Source of the DNA: Nitrososphaerales archaeon
GTDB taxonomy: Archaea > Thermoproteota > Nitrososphaeria > Nitrososphaerales > Nitrososphaeraceae
Assembly (NCBI GenBank): GCA_025451315.1
Contig: JANWKP010000044.1
Location: forward strand, 1-33,025
DNA: 33,025 bases
Direction: 5' to 3'
The notes beneath the pieces were generated by a model. The model ran no database searches. It worked only from the letters and a program-made list of their open reading frames with translations, and was not told the DNA's origin. The translations under genes and the position numbers were made by a program. The stretch's first letter is position 1. Every line of letters begins with the position of its first letter. Shown here one piece after another: positions 6,539 to 14,661 of the stretch.

Positions 6539-6690
6539 AAATAATGAAAGATATCTTTACGCTATCAAAGTATTTTGGATGTTATGATAGATGGAAAATA
6601 ATTAAAGATAGATTTCAACTTGATGGTCAGATGATAATTCCGTTGTATTTCAAAACATAGATAATAATCAGAATAATTATAGTACTATTA
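6539..6690 (+). pseudogene. Relic of a second SSV-type integrase C-terminus
   Basis: The stretch aligns closely with 1801-1960 of the integrase fragment. The frame from the ATG at 6544 reads LSKYFGCYDRWKIIKDRFQL, matching LSKYLGCYDRWKIIKERYQL. It then shifts and hits a TAG at 6658-6660, while similarity continues weakly to about 6690 (the Asn-rich stretch). The remaining catalytic part is missing. Finding it just beyond the tRNA-Thr gene suggests a past insertion of a related element at the same tRNA, later deleted. Confidence 0.65.
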
Positions 6691-6716
6691 ATTACTATTA
6701 ATAATAGATTGGATAA

Positions 6717-7191
6717 TTAATGCAACCCATGTTCCTTAATCCCTTTTTTTAAATGTTCCTTGATTGAATGTTTATCGGAACCAAGAAAGACTGATGCAGC
6801 ATTAGCATCTTGTTATAGAACATAGTTTTCCGTAACTCTTTTAATTTGTTATTGATGTATCCAAAAGGATTATCATCATTTACTACTCTACTTGCAATAC
6901 CTCCTAGGATCTGTGTCTTATTTGGTTCAGAATTTGTAATAAAAGATTTTCAATTTCTTCATATATTGGTGCAATGTTGATTAATATATTTGATAACAAC
7001 ATTTCCATCTTTGTAAATCATCTTTCGTAGTTTGTCTTGATAGCAAAGTTTGGATCTATACTAGGAATTGTTGTTGATTTATTCTGAAAAAACAAAATTT
7101 CTTGATATGTTAAGTGGCTATTATTGTATGAATAAACATTCCGATTGAACAAGGTAGGATATGTTTTAGTCTTTGTCATCGTCACCGTCAT
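6717..7191 (-). pseudogene. Degraded gene of unknown function
   Basis: On the minus strand several protein-like segments line up in different frames. From an ATG at 7191 a 51-codon frame ends at a TGA at about 7036-7038 (it includes STTIPSIDPNFAIKTNYER). A later frame reads NKTQILGGIASRVVNDDNPFG and then YINNKLKELRKTMFYN. The last reads DANAASVFLGSDKHSIKEHL followed by KKGIKEHGLH and a TAA at 6719-6717. Frames switch at least three times and stops interrupt. The amino-acid composition is that of a real protein of about 150 residues. I do not recognise the family. Confidence 0.5.
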
Positions 7192-7210
7192 GTACTCTCT
7201 AAAAGAGATA

Positions 7211-7256
7211 GCGTCAAATATACCCGTTTTGGTGGGTATTGCAATGACGTTTTTTC
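7211..7256 (+). terminator. Two-tier hairpin followed by a T run
   Basis: CGTCA (7212-7216) pairs with TGACG (7245-7249), and inside it ATACCC (7220-7225) pairs with GGGTAT (7234-7239). Six or more T residues follow from 7250. The form is that of a terminator or a small structured RNA reading on the plus strand, yet no intact plus-strand gene precedes it. It could also be an inverted repeat left from a mobile element. Confidence 0.4.
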
Positions 7257-7700
7257 ATTCCATTTTCTAGTGAAAGTTTGTTTGCATATATTACAAAATC
7301 CACTTAGGATGTTTCAATAATCTGAAAAATAGTATTGCGTTTATTTAAATATTTTTAGAAAGAGTTACATTGAGTAATTCTTTACAACTAAATCGTTTAA
7401 TAATCATGAAAAATTCAATTAACTTCAATACTAGATTTAAAAGAGAATTATTAATCAAAGAATATCATTGAAGGCTAAAATCTATAACTAGGTTAAATAA
7501 AAAAATGTACTATAAAAAATTAGTATAAGAAATATCCAATCTAATTATATAGAAAAGGGAATAACTACATTATTCTTTAATAAAGTTAGATTTCTTTAGA
7601 ATATAAGATATAGTAATTAGAGAATCAAGATATTACTTATAATGAATTAGAATATCTAGGTTTTTTAGACTTTTATTAGAAATATCTATTTTCTAGAAAA
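7257..7700. other. AT-rich gap upstream of TFB; no gene seen
   Basis: About 440 bp of very AT-rich sequence with stops in every frame and no RNA gene or clear repeat that I can see. It serves at least as the upstream region of the TFB gene. Confidence 0.5.
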
Positions 7701-7710
7701 CATATAAATA
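7701..7710 (+). promoter_or_regulatory. TATA box of the TFB gene
   Basis: CATATAAATA lies about 30 bp before the ATG at 7737, at the normal archaeal distance, implying a very short leader. Confidence 0.5.
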
Positions 7711-7736
7711 AAATAATTGTTTACTATCAAATTTCA

Positions 7737-8696
7737 ATGGAAAAGAGCGGAGAACATCAAAACCCTGAAAAAATAAACCCAAAGAGCCCTTCATATTGCG
7801 ACCAATGCGAGAAGGATTCCATCATTTTTGATAATTCTGCAAATGAATTTGTTTGTTCTTATTGTGGATGTGTAATTAATAATGAATTACTAAATACTGA
7901 AAATATGCAAGGTTATATTATTCAATCAGATTATAACGATAGAGCTAGAACAGGCATGCCCGAATCTCTAGCCGTTCATCATAAAGGGTTATCTACATTA
8001 ATAGGAATGGGTGATATTGATGCACGTGGTAAAGCTTTGCCACCAAAACAAAAAATGGAAATTCAACGTCTCAGAACTTGGAATAGTCGATCGCAACTTA
8101 ATGATTCTGTTTCAAGAAATCTTGAAAAAGCTTTAAAATATTTAAATAATTTTGGAGACAAGCTCGCTGTAAATCACGCTGTCATTGAAAGTGCTGCATA
8201 TATTTATAGAAAAGCTGCAATTAAAAAATTAGCCAAAGGGAGGTCTACGATAGGATTAGTAGGAGCATCATTATATGCTGCCTGTCGCGAAGCATCAACT
8301 CCCAAAACTATTTTAGATATTTCTGAAATTTGTAACATTTCAAGTAAAGAATTAATGGCTCATTATAAACTCATCTTAAATGAATTAGAACTTAATATTC
8401 CTGCTACCAAGGGGCCTGATTATGTTACCATTATTTGTAACAGACTAAAGTTAAGCGAGAAGACCAAAAGAGAGGCATTACATATATTTTCAAAGGTAGA
8501 GCAGAAAGGTATTTCGATTGGTAAAAATCCCAGAGCAATAGCAGGAGCTGTTATATATTTAGCGTCTCAGGTATGCGATGAATTTATTAGACAGGTAGAA
8601 ATTTGCCAAGTAGCTGACATTTCAACTGTATCTTTACGAAAAAGATGCAAGGAAATTAAGGCTTTAACTGAAATGGAAAATATCGTTAATATTTAA
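7737..8696 (+). CDS. tfb: Transcription initiation factor IIB (TFB)
   Basis: TFB bridges TBP at the TATA box and RNA polymerase in archaeal transcription initiation. The 319-residue protein has an N-terminal zinc ribbon (C21, C24, C40, C43), a B-finger/linker region about 50-110 with the conserved stretch GLSTLIGMGDIDARGKALP, and two cyclin-like repeats at about 120-210 and 215-310 (AAYIYRKAAIKKLAKGRS, ASLYAACREAST, and AGAVIYLASQVCD). Length and layout match the archaeal family. Nitrososphaeria carry many TFB paralogues, so this may be a specialised rather than the housekeeping copy. It stands alone with its own TATA box, next to a decayed region. Confidence 0.95.
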   Translation: MEKSGEHQNPEKINPKSPSYCDQCEKDSIIFDNSANEFVCSYCGCVINNELLNTENMQGYIIQSDYNDRARTGMPESLAVHHKGLSTLIGMGDIDARGKALPPKQKMEIQRLRTWNSRSQLNDSVSRNLEKALKYLNNFGDKLAVNHAVIESAAYIYRKAAIKKLAKGRSTIGLVGASLYAACREASTPKTILDISEICNISSKELMAHYKLILNELELNIPATKGPDYVTIICNRLKLSEKTKREALHIFSKVEQKGISIGKNPRAIAGAVIYLASQVCDEFIRQVEICQVADISTVSLRKRCKEIKALTEMENIVNI

Positions 8697-8772
8697 TATT
8701 TTCAGGCTAGGATGTCTCCTCTTTTATAAAGAAAAAAAGGAAATAAAAGTTATCAAAGGTAATTGAATTTAT

Positions 8773-8949
8773 TTACAGTTTTTTTCCTCCCAAAAACCAA
8801 TTATCCTTTGGATTTTCATCAAATACAACTATTACATGTTCAGGTTTTGTTTGTAGAATTTCTACTGCGGATTCTGTTATTTTTTGTACAAATAATTTTT
8901 TTTGTTCATCCGATCTACCCGGATACAGAGATACTGTAATCAGAGGCAT
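8773..8949 (-). CDS. 4-oxalocrotonate tautomerase family protein
   Basis: This 58-residue gene starts at the ATG at 8949-8947 and ends with TAA at 8775-8773. After the initiator Met comes Pro2, the catalytic amino-terminal proline of the family, in MPLITVSLYPGRSDEQKK. A long helix then spans LFVQKITESAVEIL, followed by strand VIVVFDE and the NWFLGGKKL end, exactly the 4-OT beta-alpha-beta layout. Family members are homohexameric keto-enol tautomerases or promiscuous hydrolases, and the physiological substrate here is unknown. The gene is convergent with TFB. At 58 residues it is close to the classic 62-residue 4-OT. Confidence 0.85.
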   Translation of the reverse strand: MPLITVSLYPGRSDEQKKLFVQKITESAVEILQTKPEHVIVVFDENPKDNWFLGGKKL

Positions 8950-9651
8950 TATTATTTTGCATAAAACTATTAAATAAACTAATTTACTATAAAATTAATT
9001 AGTAATGTTAATAATTTTATTTTTTAACTCTAAATTGTATAATGAATTTGAATTTATATTATTACGGATAATCTAAAATATTAAGATAATTAATATACCA
9101 TAAATTTTGAAATAGGATTGTTATTTCCCCTAAGTATATTCTCATTTAAATAATAATAACAACTAGGAAAAGATATCAACTATGAGATAATCTCGAAAAT
9201 GTACAGTCTATTATTAAATGGTAATACAGAAAAAAAGATAGACAAATATTTACAAATTTTATTCTAAATAGACAAATATATGAAAAATTTATTTCACTAT
9301 TATTTTAATTCCTAGATCAGCATGATTCAAACTTTTGTTAAAATTATTGTTTTAGCTTGAAAGTATGGTTCATGTTAACATAAGGATAAAGTAATAGTCT
9401 TATTATACAAATATATTATGTTCTATGATCACTTTTACAAGATTTTTTCAATTCTATTCATCTATTTTCCTTAACCTAACAGAGCCAAAGTTTTATTAAA
9501 TTATTCTAATTCTAGAATCCATCTATAAAATACTGAATTTTTCAATTAAACAATTGTTTCTATTGTTATTTCAAAGATTCAAAACTTCTTTAAAAATATT
9601 AACAAGATCAAAATTCGTTATAAGTAAATTAAATAGAAATCTGATCTTTAT
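8950..9651. other. Long AT-rich divergent gap; no gene seen
   Basis: About 700 bp without any credible coding frame or RNA gene. Minor features are a 10-bp palindrome ATGTTAACAT at 9372-9381 and a direct repeat of AGACAAATAT near 9240 and 9271. It must contain the promoter of the tautomerase gene. Confidence 0.5.
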
Positions 9652-9660
9652 GCTTATATA
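9652..9660 (+). promoter_or_regulatory. TATA box
   Basis: GCTTATATA is about 30 bp before the ATG at 9688, consistent with a short or absent leader for the gene at 9688-10479. Confidence 0.45.
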
Positions 9661-9687
9661 TTCGTAGAAAATAGCTCTTAATATCTA

Positions 9688-10479
9688 ATGCTTAGCGTAC
9701 AAGAATGGAAAAGATGGTTCTTATATCAACTTATAGGTGGAGGAGTACATAATGCAATATACCACGACCATATCTTAAGAGAACTTGGAAAACATTACGA
9801 TATTAACTTGGACAGGGCATTGAGAGATTTAATTGATGATGGAATAATAATGTTAATAGAATCAAAGAAGAATAAGAAGTATATTGTAAATTTTGAAAGC
9901 CTTTCAGAGGCACAAATGATAATGAGTCTAGATAAAAATACCAATGCTCATAAGACTAGTAAAATTCATGACCATAACACCGTGAATTATATGAATTCTA
10001 CAAATGAGAAAAAATTTGTTCAACCTTATCTTTCAGAACCTAGTGGATATGTTTACTGGTTTGATAATGAAGAAAATAGGAAATTTAAAAAACAAAGTGT
10101 CTATAGAATATACTTTAAAGAAACAGACAAGACCAATTTTGCTGCACAATTAATAACGAAACCAATAGGTACCTCAAAAATAATATATATGGGTTCTATC
10201 AATGATCCAAATTCATATATATCTCGATTATGGCGAGCAGTAGTATCCGTTTCAGAAGAAAATAATGAGGGAACATTTATTCTTCAACACATACAAGATA
10301 AAGATAGAATGGCATGCGGTAATAATAGACAAAGAGGAAAAATTGCATTATCTATTTTCAAGAAACTAGGATACATTCAACAATCTGAATTCAAAGGTAA
10401 TTCCATTCGATTCAAGGTTAGTGGTAAAAAGCCATATTCTATTACATTAGATGAGATTTTTAATCTAAAAACCAAATAA
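9688..10479 (+). CDS. Hypothetical protein with probable N- and C-terminal winged-helix domains
   Basis: This 263-residue protein has no recognised family. Residues 1-70 (EWKRWFLYQLIGGGVHNAIYH, split HILRELGKHY, then LDRALRDLIDDGIIMLIESK) look like a winged-helix domain with a basic wing. Residues 110-200 form a mixed alpha/beta middle (SGYVYWFDNEENRKF, VYRIYFKE, AAQLITKPIGTSKIIYMGSI). Residues 208-258 (RQRGKIALSIFKKLGYIQQSEF then IRFKVSGKKPYS) resemble a second winged helix ending in a conserved-looking LDEIF motif. It is probably a DNA- or RNA-binding protein. It is transcribed alone and ends at a large inverted repeat. Confidence 0.6.
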   Translation: MLSVQEWKRWFLYQLIGGGVHNAIYHDHILRELGKHYDINLDRALRDLIDDGIIMLIESKKNKKYIVNFESLSEAQMIMSLDKNTNAHKTSKIHDHNTVNYMNSTNEKKFVQPYLSEPSGYVYWFDNEENRKFKKQSVYRIYFKETDKTNFAAQLITKPIGTSKIIYMGSINDPNSYISRLWRAVVSVSEENNEGTFILQHIQDKDRMACGNNRQRGKIALSIFKKLGYIQQSEFKGNSIRFKVSGKKPYSITLDEIFNLKTK

Positions 10480-10610
10480 TTTTCATTACTATTAAGTGAG
10501 TTAAAGTTATAGCATCCTAGATCTAACTTAACTATATACCTACGTTAGTATAAGTAATTTCGGTTAGAGATAACAAGTGATTCATTAATTACATTCTCTT
10601 ATTTAGGTAG

Positions 10611-10673
10611 CAATATTCATTTTATCATCACTATCTTGATCCTAGAAACAACAATAGTGATGAAAGAATATTG
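10611..10673. terminator. Long interrupted inverted repeat between convergent genes
   Basis: CAATATTC (10611-10618) pairs with GAATATTG (10666-10673) and TCATCACTAT (10625-10634) pairs with ATAGTGATGA (10654-10663). That makes 18 paired bases with a small asymmetric internal loop and a 19-nt apical loop. Its location between the convergent genes ending at 10479 and 10718 suits a bidirectional transcript end. Confidence 0.5.
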
Positions 10674-10717
10674 GATATCCTTGTTCAATACTAAATGAAG
10701 CGATTGAATTAAAGAGA

Positions 10718-11209
10718 TCATGCAATTGAAGAAAAGTCACTACTCTTCTTTAATTGATGATCAAGTGAAAAATGAGCATTTAATGTATCAGAGGATATAA
10801 CTAATTGACTTAGAACATACAATAATATTAAAAAAGCAACTATTATAATTACCAAGATAACAATTCTATATTTTATATCTTGAGGTTTATTTTTATGTTG
10901 TGTTGGTGCTTGCTTTTGTTGTTGTTGTTGTTGCACATTACTATTCTGTGCTAGCCTCTTTTTTTCTAATTCTTCTTTTCTTTTCTTGGATTGTTTAGTA
11001 TTTAGAATTGGAATTCTCTTAATTACAGAACCATTTATTTTAGACTTTTGAACCTCATACAATATGATATCTTCGTCTTGATCTGATTTAATATTAAACA
11101 GATCCAGAGCTTTTGAATAGTCATCGAATTCTTCAATCGATGATGGCGATTCTATCTCCCATGATTTTATATTTTCGACTGAGGAATTAGATTCATGATT
11201 TGAAGACAT
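10718..11209 (-). CDS. Hypothetical single-pass membrane protein
   Basis: This is a 163-residue protein. Residues 1-70 are acidic and Ser-rich, 72-110 are strongly basic with a charged helix (SKKRKEELEKKRL) and a six-residue glutamine run at 93-98. A single transmembrane helix spans about 114-137, followed by a 26-residue tail. There is no signal peptide. The basic stretch before the helix suggests that the long N-terminus stays in the cytoplasm. It lies downstream of heme O synthase on the same strand with a 91-bp gap, so a link to cytochrome oxidase assembly is possible but unproven. Confidence 0.6.
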   Translation of the reverse strand: MSSNHESNSSVENIKSWEIESPSSIEEFDDYSKALDLFNIKSDQDEDIILYEVQKSKINGSVIKRIPILNTKQSKKRKEELEKKRLAQNSNVQQQQQQKQAPTQHKNKPQDIKYRIVILVIIIVAFLILLYVLSQLVISSDTLNAHFSLDHQLKKSSDFSSIA

Positions 11210-11300
11210 TAATTATACTAATATTTAGATATTATTTAATAATTTACTTGTGTTAATTATAACTAATGTTAATTTAAGAAATTGAATCTGTCCATGATAT

Positions 11301-12188
11301 TTAATGAAAAAATGCATCTACCATAAATGCGATGAAAACTGCTGTAAGATAAGGACTTGAAAATTTAAAAACTGTCCATGATGCCTTTTCTGTAGGTTTT
11401 AGTAATAGCCATAAAGAAAGACCCATCATTATAGCACCAAATAAAGTTGCAGTAATTAAATATATTTGTCCAAATTGATTAAAGAAGAAAGGAAGTATAC
11501 TAAATAAAACCATTATCAAAGTGGTAACAGCGATTATTCTTACTGCTCTTTTCTCTTCACAAACTACTGGCAACATAGGTATTTTGGCTTTTTGATAATC
11601 TTTTCTTACATGCAAAGCCAAGCTCCAGATATGTGTGGGTATCCAAAAGAATACAAGACCAGCCATAACTAAACCAATTTCCAAGTTTTGAGTAGTTACA
11701 GTAACATATCCTATTAATGCGGGAACGCCACCTGAAAATCCTCCAAGGATAATATTTGCTTGGTTCCGCCGCTTTAGCCATTTACTGTAAACTATAATAT
11801 TGTCAAATAAACCAAATAACATTAATAAAAATACCCACAAATTGATGAGCCAGGAAAATATTAATGCAATAGCAGTTAAAATAAGACCAAAGATTAATGC
11901 ATTTCTTGGAGAAATTCTTCCTGATGGAATAGGCCTATCTTTGGTTCTATCCATTATAGCATCGATGTCACGATCATTATAACCCGTAATAGTATCAGCA
12001 GCTGCTGAACCTGCTGCAACTCCTCCTAGAAGTAGCATCCAAGTTAAAGGAGTTATCGGTATATTAAATAATAAAGATGCAGTCAGAGCAGATCCAAACG
12101 CAGTAAATACTAGCAAATACCAAATCTTTGGTTTTGTTAATTCATAATAATTCTTAACCCTGTTCAAGATTGTGATTTCGTGGATCAC
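11301..12188 (-). CDS. ctaB: Protoheme IX farnesyltransferase (heme O synthase)
   Basis: This integral-membrane UbiA-family prenyltransferase transfers a farnesyl group to the vinyl group of heme B to make heme O for terminal oxidases. The 295-residue protein has about eight or nine hydrophobic segments. It has the first Asp-rich motif NDRDIDAIMDRTKDRPIPSG at 71-90 and the second region DNIIVYSKWLKRRNQANIILGG with GGVPALIGY after it, both diagnostic for CtaB. A typical N-terminus (YYELTKPKIWYLLVFTA) supports the start. It follows the aspartate-semialdehyde dehydrogenase gene by 89 bp on the same strand. In ammonia-oxidising archaea it would supply the heme-copper oxidase. Confidence 0.93.
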   Translation of the reverse strand: MIHEITILNRVKNYYELTKPKIWYLLVFTAFGSALTASLLFNIPITPLTWMLLLGGVAAGSAAADTITGYNDRDIDAIMDRTKDRPIPSGRISPRNALIFGLILTAIALIFSWLINLWVFLLMLFGLFDNIIVYSKWLKRRNQANIILGGFSGGVPALIGYVTVTTQNLEIGLVMAGLVFFWIPTHIWSLALHVRKDYQKAKIPMLPVVCEEKRAVRIIAVTTLIMVLFSILPFFFNQFGQIYLITATLFGAIMMGLSLWLLLKPTEKASWTVFKFSSPYLTAVFIAFMVDAFFH

Positions 12189-12277
12189 TGACTTAATCTC
12201 AACTCTTTACCAACCAATCTAACTTATCATAGTCTTAAATATTAATTCTTCAAATCGAATTTTAAATTAATATAAAA

Positions 12278-13354
12278 TTAAATCATATTTTTAGTTTTGA
12301 GTAACTCAGCTAAAAGTACAGCTCCCTTAGCAGAGCCCATTTTTTCATTATGTGAAAGCAAAACATATTTGATGCCATTGTCAAATACTGTATCTTTTCT
12401 CAATCTACCTACAAACGTAGTCATTCCATCATTTATTTCTCTATCTATTCGAGGTTGAGGGCGAGTAGGATCATCATGGACTATGATATATTCACTTGGA
12501 GAGGAAGGTAGATCATTAATTTTTATTGATTTCGAAAACTTTAGCATAGATTCTTTAACTTGTTCAGGTTCTGAAGGTTTTTGTGTTTCAACAAAGACAG
12601 TTTCAGTATGTCCATCCATTACAGGTACTCTAGTACAGGTACAACTTACTTTAATCATTGATGAGGAGATTGACTCATTTTTAAGAGTTCCTAAAATTTT
12701 TTTAGTTTCGACTTGAACTTTTTCTTCTTCTTTAGGAATAAAAGGAATGACATTATCTATAATATCAAGTGCTGCGACACCTGGAGATCGTCCTGCACCT
12801 GAGAGGGCTTGCATGGATGTCATAAAAATAGAATTAATTCCAAAATTATCGAGAATGGGCTTTAATGTAATTGCTAATCCTGTAGTGGTACAATTAGGAA
12901 GCGGACAAATAAATCCTTTCCAATTTCTATTTTTCTTCTGTATATTCAATAATTCTATATGGTCATCATTTATTCCCGGAATTAGGATAGGTACATCATC
13001 TTGGTATCTAAATGCAGCGGCGGTACTGATAACGGGTGTAGTTTTTGCAAATTTTGGTTCAATTATTTGTGCGTCAGATGATTCAACTGCTGTAAATATT
13101 AGATCGTATGCTTTAGGGTCTATTTCATCTACACTACTTACGATTTGATCTTTTATATAATCAGGAACTTGTTCCTTATTATGCCATTTTAAAATACCTG
13201 TGCTATCATCACGAAGTGCATCAATATATCGCTTGCCAGCAGATCTTTTTGAGGAAGCTATTGCTGTCAGTTCAAACCATGGATGGTTCTTGAGTGCAAT
13301 AACAAACTCTTGGCCTACTGCACCTGTAGAACCAATTAGTGCAACTTTTAACAT
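12278..13354 (-). CDS. asd: Aspartate-semialdehyde dehydrogenase
   Basis: Asd reduces aspartyl phosphate to aspartate semialdehyde for lysine, threonine and methionine synthesis. The 358-residue protein has a Rossmann start, ALIGSTGAVGQEF (5-17). The catalytic Cys155 is in PLPNCTTTGLAI, and the substrate-binding Arg242 and catalytic His249 are in TRVPVMDGHTE. The length fits the archaeal/fungal branch. In Sulfolobales a paralogue of this branch became malonyl-CoA reductase. The sequence alone does not exclude such a role here, but the amino-acid role is the default. Its start is divergent from the cobalamin operon with only 60 bp between. Confidence 0.9.
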   Translation of the reverse strand: MLKVALIGSTGAVGQEFVIALKNHPWFELTAIASSKRSAGKRYIDALRDDSTGILKWHNKEQVPDYIKDQIVSSVDEIDPKAYDLIFTAVESSDAQIIEPKFAKTTPVISTAAAFRYQDDVPILIPGINDDHIELLNIQKKNRNWKGFICPLPNCTTTGLAITLKPILDNFGINSIFMTSMQALSGAGRSPGVAALDIIDNVIPFIPKEEEKVQVETKKILGTLKNESISSSMIKVSCTCTRVPVMDGHTETVFVETQKPSEPEQVKESMLKFSKSIKINDLPSSPSEYIIVHDDPTRPQPRIDREINDGMTTFVGRLRKDTVFDNGIKYVLLSHNEKMGSAKGAVLLAELLKTKNMI

Positions 13355-13414
13355 AATAATGACTATTTGATATACTTTTTAATAATCTTTGTTCAAGTTT
13401 AAAAAAACATTTAC

Positions 13415-14626
13415 ATGATAATTGATATTGATATTATCGATAGTGAAGTTTTGCTAAATCTTGGTGATAGTAACAATGGAAATCGGGTAAATAATCTGCA
13501 TGCAAGCAAAAAATTGACAAGTCTTGATTCGTGTTCTCATGGAGGTATATATTCTACTAAAAATTATTTAAAAGTGAAAATCGATTTCAGTTCCAATGTA
13601 AACCCATTAGGTATTTCTAGACAAGTTCTAAAAGAGATTAGAAAAAATATAAAACAAATATCCCATATTTATCCCGATTCAAACTGTAATTTACTCAAAA
13701 AAAATATTGCAGACTATACAGAGCATGGTATTGATAAAGATTGGATAAGTGTAGGCAATGGTGCAACAGAGCTCATTCATAATTTTGCAAAGGCTGTTTC
13801 GTTAAAAAATTCCATCATAATATATCCTACATTTTGTGAATACGAATTGGCATCTAAAAGGTGTGGAATGAAAATAGATTATATACCATTGTCAAAAAAA
13901 TTGGAAATACAAGCCAATTTAGTTCTAGAAAAATCAAAAATTAATCCTAATAGTCTAATTTTCATTTGCAATCCTAATAATCCCACAGGGCAAGTGAACA
14001 CTGACATAATAGAGAAAATTATAAGTTGTATTGATAGTTCTAAGACAATTTTACTGCTTGACGAGAGCTTTATAGAATTCCTAAATGATATAGAAAGAAA
14101 ATCCCTCATATCTAAAATAAAAGAATATAAAAACCTAGCAATCCTAAGGTCCATGACAAAGTCTTATGGATTAGCTGGTTTACGTTTAGGTTATTTGATT
14201 GCTCACCCACATTTAATACAGAAATTAAAATCATTTCAAATTCCTTGGAGTGTTAATGGAATTGCTCAAATTGCAGGAATTGCAGCTTTGAAAGATCAAG
14301 TGCACATATCAAGGGCAAAAAAAATTATTCAAAAGGAAAGGAATTATATGTATAAAACACTTAATAAAGAAGAGAGCAACACTCATGCTTTAAGATCAGA
14401 TGTTAATTTCTTTTTAATCAAATTAAAAAATATCGATTCTATTGCATACCAAAAAATATTGTTAAATATTCATGGCATTTTAGTTAGAGATTGTTCTAGT
14501 TTTACTGGGATGTCCACTGACTTTATTAGAGTAGCTGTAAGGACGCATAGGGACAATGTGACCTTGTTAAAAGCAATTTATGATATCAACAATAATTTGT
14601 ATAAATACAAGTTGCTTAAGAATTAA
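13415..14626 (+). CDS. cobD: PLP-dependent threonine-phosphate decarboxylase / HisC-like aminotransferase (CobD)
   Basis: First gene of the cobalamin operon. In that context it should make (R)-1-aminopropan-2-yl phosphate from threonine phosphate, the linker of the nucleotide loop. The 403-residue fold-type I enzyme has the HGG motif near 42-44, DFSSNVNPLG (57-66), NPNNPTG (186-192), Asp216 in LLLDESF, the PLP lysine 249 in TKSYGLAGLRLGY, and an Arg near the C-terminus in DFIRVAVRT. The SHGG-SSNVNPLG pattern is more CobD-like than HisC-like. The first 40 residues are an unusual polar extension, so a later start is possible. A TATA-like element at about 13375-13385 fits the ATG at 13415. Confidence 0.8.
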   Translation: MIIDIDIIDSEVLLNLGDSNNGNRVNNLHASKKLTSLDSCSHGGIYSTKNYLKVKIDFSSNVNPLGISRQVLKEIRKNIKQISHIYPDSNCNLLKKNIADYTEHGIDKDWISVGNGATELIHNFAKAVSLKNSIIIYPTFCEYELASKRCGMKIDYIPLSKKLEIQANLVLEKSKINPNSLIFICNPNNPTGQVNTDIIEKIISCIDSSKTILLLDESFIEFLNDIERKSLISKIKEYKNLAILRSMTKSYGLAGLRLGYLIAHPHLIQKLKSFQIPWSVNGIAQIAGIAALKDQVHISRAKKIIQKERNYMYKTLNKEESNTHALRSDVNFFLIKLKNIDSIAYQKILLNIHGILVRDCSSFTGMSTDFIRVAVRTHRDNVTLLKAIYDINNNLYKYKLLKN

Positions 14627-14661
14627 ATAATTCCACATGAGAAGAAAGATGTAGAATTTTT

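Noticed and set aside
11557-11781. 74-codon minus-strand frame inside heme O synthase
   Set aside because: It is an alternative-frame shadow of the membrane protein gene with no independent signal.
12747-13148. 133-codon plus-strand frame
   Set aside because: It is a shadow of the aspartate-semialdehyde dehydrogenase gene on the opposite strand.
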